Assembly (NCBI GenBank): GCA_002077045.2
Contig: KZ111144.1
Span: forward strand, 1,473,439-1,537,438
DNA from: Rachicladosporium sp. CCFEE 5018
Lineage: Eukaryota > Ascomycota > Dothideomycetes > Cladosporiales > Cladosporiaceae
Length of the DNA stretch: 64,000 nt
Direction of reading: 5' to 3'
Below the pieces are notes generated by a model. It did no database searches. It saw only the letters and a list, made by a program, of their open reading frames with translations, and was not told the DNA's origin. Both the position numbers and the translations under genes were made by a program. Of the stretch, positions 61,646 to 64,000 are shown piece by piece (within the stretch, counting starts at the first letter, position 1; each line of letters opens with the position of its first letter).

Positions 61646-63448
61646 TCAGCGTCCTCCATAGAGATCCAGATCCCACTCCACAGGAAACCTCTGCCTCCCC
61701 CCCGCCAGCTCCCTAACATAAACCGCGGCGCCCCTCCCCAAAACACCAAACTCCCCACACCCCACCCCATCAACCATGACCTTCCTCCCACCCATCAAGT
61801 CAACCCACGTCTCACCCTTCAGCCCAATCTGCATCCTCATGCAATGCTCGATGCCCTTCTTCCCGATACTCAACACTACCGCACAGCCCTCCCTTCCCTT
61901 TCCACCAGCTCGCGTCCAACCGACGACTGCGGCGTCTGTGAAGTACTCTATCTGCGGTCCATAAGCATATAACTTCCTCGCTAGCATTAGGCTCGGTAGT
62001 AACGTTCTCCCCTTCGCGTCCAGACACGCTGGGCTTTCGGCCAGCGGACCTTGTGTCCCGTAGAGATCACCCCAGAATACACATGGCGAGCTCTCAGCCC
62101 GGAGAAGCGTGAATGCGTACCACAATATCTTGAGCTCTGTAGCCATGGGTGTATAACTTGCTTGTCCAGCTTGGGTATCATGGTTTCCCACCACCGTTAT
62201 GGCTGCCTCGGGTCGAATAGCAAGCAGCGAATCCCGCTTGATAGTCCGCAAATCAGCGTTCTTGGATCCCGAAGTCACGTCCTGCGATATCCGCGAGAAA
62301 TTGTACAGCAGCGGCGAATCGAAACACTTCACCCCTTGTCCCACAGTCTCAAGCCATTTCGTAATCCGATGCACCTCGTTCGTCCATATTTCACCCACGA
62401 TCAGCGCTTCCTTTCCCCGTAACGCTCGACTACAAGCCTGCACGTGCGCGACCCAGTCCCGGATGAAAGCGTAGGAGATATGCTGCACAGCGTCGAGTCT
62501 GAAGCCCTGAACTCCAGTGGAGCGAAGCATCCACTCGCCCCACGCGAAAGTATCGTCGCGGACTGAAGGGGAAGTGTACCGGATGTTAGAGAACATGAGG
62601 AAATCGTAGTTGCCGTGCAGATCATCCACATCCTGCGCCCAGTTCCTGCCTGGCCTTACAGGCGGGGGCGGTGGCTTGCCGCGAGCAAATCTCGAGATAC
62701 CGCTAGAAGACTGTCGGACAGGTGGTTTAGGATAAGTGGCCGGATCGTCAATGAACTTGAAAATCCCGTTCTTCTCCGTCCGCTGATCCCAGTCCGTGCC
62801 GCTGAAATCCTCGCTCCCCCAGCTCTTCTGACTGTACTTCCCTTTCCGTCCGAGGAATTCATACCGCACCCAGCACTCCATCTTCCTCGGCTCGCCCTTC
62901 TCTACCCTCCGATCATGATCCTCAACTTCAACTGCCCAGCATTCCTCTACCCTGTCACCAGCCGTCTTATGGTTCAGCACCGCGTCCCACATGACTTCCA
63001 CGCCCAACTCTCCCGCTTCTCTGATTAAATCTGCCAACTCCTCCCGACTTCCCCATTTCGTCGCGCGGCTGTATTTCTGATCGAATTCGCCGAGGTCCCA
63101 GATGTCGTAGCAGTCGTAGCCGTTGGATCCCACAGTGTTGGATTTACAGCCTGGAGGGAGCCAGATTGTGGTTATGCCGAGGGAGGGGAGGGATGGGAGG
63201 AGGCGAATTAGGCGGGCGTAGTGGGAGGTGGGAGAATGGGTGGAGTTCGTAGGAGGCGGCTGGGAGGGTGTGTGCCATTCGAAGGTTTGGAGAAGGGTGG
63301 TGTTGTCGGGGTAGGTGTCGTTGTTGTCGTCGTTTGGGGGTGGAGGTTGGGTTGAGGGGCGTGGTGGAACTGGCGGGGAGGGTTGCTGGTTCGAAGGGGT
63401 CGGAGGGGAGCCTTTCGGGCGGATATGGAGGCTCTTGAGCCAGGACAT
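61646..63448 (-). CDS. Cytoplasmic alpha-amylase, GH13
   Basis: Single exon, 600 residues. A Pro-rich N-terminus (about 13-50) precedes the catalytic barrel, which starts TLLQTFEWHTPSQ; no signal peptide, so an intracellular enzyme. GH13 conserved regions: region I VMWDAVLNHKT; region II GFRLDAVQHI with the nucleophile Asp (about 317); region III LIVGEIW with the acid/base Glu (about 351); region IV VVGNHDTQ with the third carboxylate (about 425). Layout and the GSNGYDCYDIWDLGEF motif resemble GH13 subfamily 5, bacterial-type liquefying amylases found intracellularly in many fungi, where they cleave alpha-1,4-glucan such as glycogen or take part in cell-wall alpha-glucan synthesis. The C-terminal beta domain ends near ELAGGRQRFPVEWDL. 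An insertion KPPPPPVRPGRN sits in domain B. Confidence 0.93.
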   Translation of the reverse strand: MSWLKSLHIRPKGSPPTPSNQQPSPPVPPRPSTQPPPPNDDNNDTYPDNTTLLQTFEWHTPSQPPPTNSTHSPTSHYARLIRLLPSLPSLGITTIWLPPGCKSNTVGSNGYDCYDIWDLGEFDQKYSRATKWGSREELADLIREAGELGVEVMWDAVLNHKTAGDRVEECWAVEVEDHDRRVEKGEPRKMECWVRYEFLGRKGKYSQKSWGSEDFSGTDWDQRTEKNGIFKFIDDPATYPKPPVRQSSSGISRFARGKPPPPPVRPGRNWAQDVDDLHGNYDFLMFSNIRYTSPSVRDDTFAWGEWMLRSTGVQGFRLDAVQHISYAFIRDWVAHVQACSRALRGKEALIVGEIWTNEVHRITKWLETVGQGVKCFDSPLLYNFSRISQDVTSGSKNADLRTIKRDSLLAIRPEAAITVVGNHDTQAGQASYTPMATELKILWYAFTLLRAESSPCVFWGDLYGTQGPLAESPACLDAKGRTLLPSLMLARKLYAYGPQIEYFTDAAVVGWTRAGGKGREGCAVVLSIGKKGIEHCMRMQIGLKGETWVDLMGGRKVMVDGVGCGEFGVLGRGAAVYVRELAGGRQRFPVEWDLDLYGGR

Positions 63449-64000
63449 GATTGGAGATTGATGCTTTGCGTAGGGAAAGGAAGTTCCGAGAGTGAGCGGA
63501 AGAAATGTTCAAGACTTATCTTGTCTGCCCAGTACTATGAGCGCATTGGGCCGCGAGGCAGACCCACGTGCGAAGCTGGCGTCGTCGAGATAAAGTTGTG
63601 TATTGTGTCAATGGTATATGAACTGGATCTGATCGCACGGAGAGTCAAGGGCTCGTGGTGTAGAGAACTGACTACGTGTAGTGATAAAGGCTGAAGAGGA
63701 CGGGTGAGTTGCTGGAGGAGTTCGGGTTGCGTGTCAAAACGCCTCTGACACAAAGTACCAAGGCTATGTACGTACTTTCTGTTTGACGAACTGGAGACTT
63801 CTTGTGTGACAGCTTCGATTGGGATGTAGGGGTGAGATGGCGCGGAGGAAGCAGATGAATCGATCTCGTCTACGCCCTGACGTGCTAGCTATGGTACAGG
63901 AATGCTTGTCCTCGCTCTATGTCTCCAGTCTCTGATCGCCCCAGGAGAGCAGGCAAAGCGCCTAGAATCCGTATGCAGACCACCGACAATCTCGCACCCG
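63449..64000. other. Amylase upstream region
   Basis: 552 bp to the window end; probably the amylase promoter. No gene seen. Confidence 0.5.

Overview
The window is nuclear DNA of a filamentous ascomycete. Introns are short (about 48-84 nt) with GT(GC)...CTGAC/CTAAC...YAG signals. Gene families are typically fungal: Zn2Cys6 regulators, a HET-NACHT-WD40 protein, a fused MoaA-MoaC gene, AAH1-type adenine deaminase and a DUF3455 secreted protein. The near-duplicated layout resembles diploid or hybrid black yeasts of the Dothideomycetes (Hortaea/Friedmanniomyces-like), but that placement is inference.

Layout. The window is four sequence blocks joined by three 100-N gaps (4969-5068, 27182-27281, 46486-46585). 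Block 1 (1-4968): 3' end of cnxABC, a VPS3-like CORVET gene, 5' end of a COY1/CASP golgin gene. Block 2 (5069-27181): two convergent FAD monooxygenases, a HET-NACHT-WD40 NLR-like gene, a GFA-type zinc enzyme, a frameshifted FtsJ-like methyltransferase, an MFS transporter, then complete cnxABC, VPS3-like and the COY1 start again. Block 3 (27282-46485): COY1 remainder, about 3 kb without a recognisable gene, an Upc2-like Zn2Cys6 regulator, adenine deaminase, a second Zn2Cys6 regulator, a DENND11/LCHN-like gene, a 58-residue membrane microprotein and part of a DUF3455 gene. Block 4 (46586-64000) repeats the set from the 3' half of the Upc2-like regulator to the DUF3455 gene (complete here), then a cytoplasmic GH13 alpha-amylase.

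The duplicated stretches are a few per cent divergent, collinear, in direct orientation, and break exactly at the N gaps. The end of block 1 is identical over 216 bp to the start of block 3, whereas block 2 differs there. The simplest reading is that two haplotypes or homeologues were laid head to tail as A-B-A-B (blocks 1+3 against 2+4), not that tandem duplication occurred. A single locus would read: monooxygenases - NLR - GFA - FtsJ - MFS - cnxABC - VPS3 - COY1 - Upc2-like - AAH1 - Zn2Cys6 - LCHN - microprotein - DUF3455 - amylase.

Most genes are housekeeping: molybdenum cofactor, endosome/Golgi traffic, purine salvage, intracellular glucan. The stretch 5-19.5 kb (redox enzymes, NLR, transporter) looks accessory. 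The paired copies served as a built-in comparison for choosing start codons, rejecting spurious ORFs and supporting the microprotein. Points for a second look: a possible splice switch in cnxABC that would release a MoaA ending in Gly-Gly, three GC donor introns (one found in only one copy), and the microprotein.
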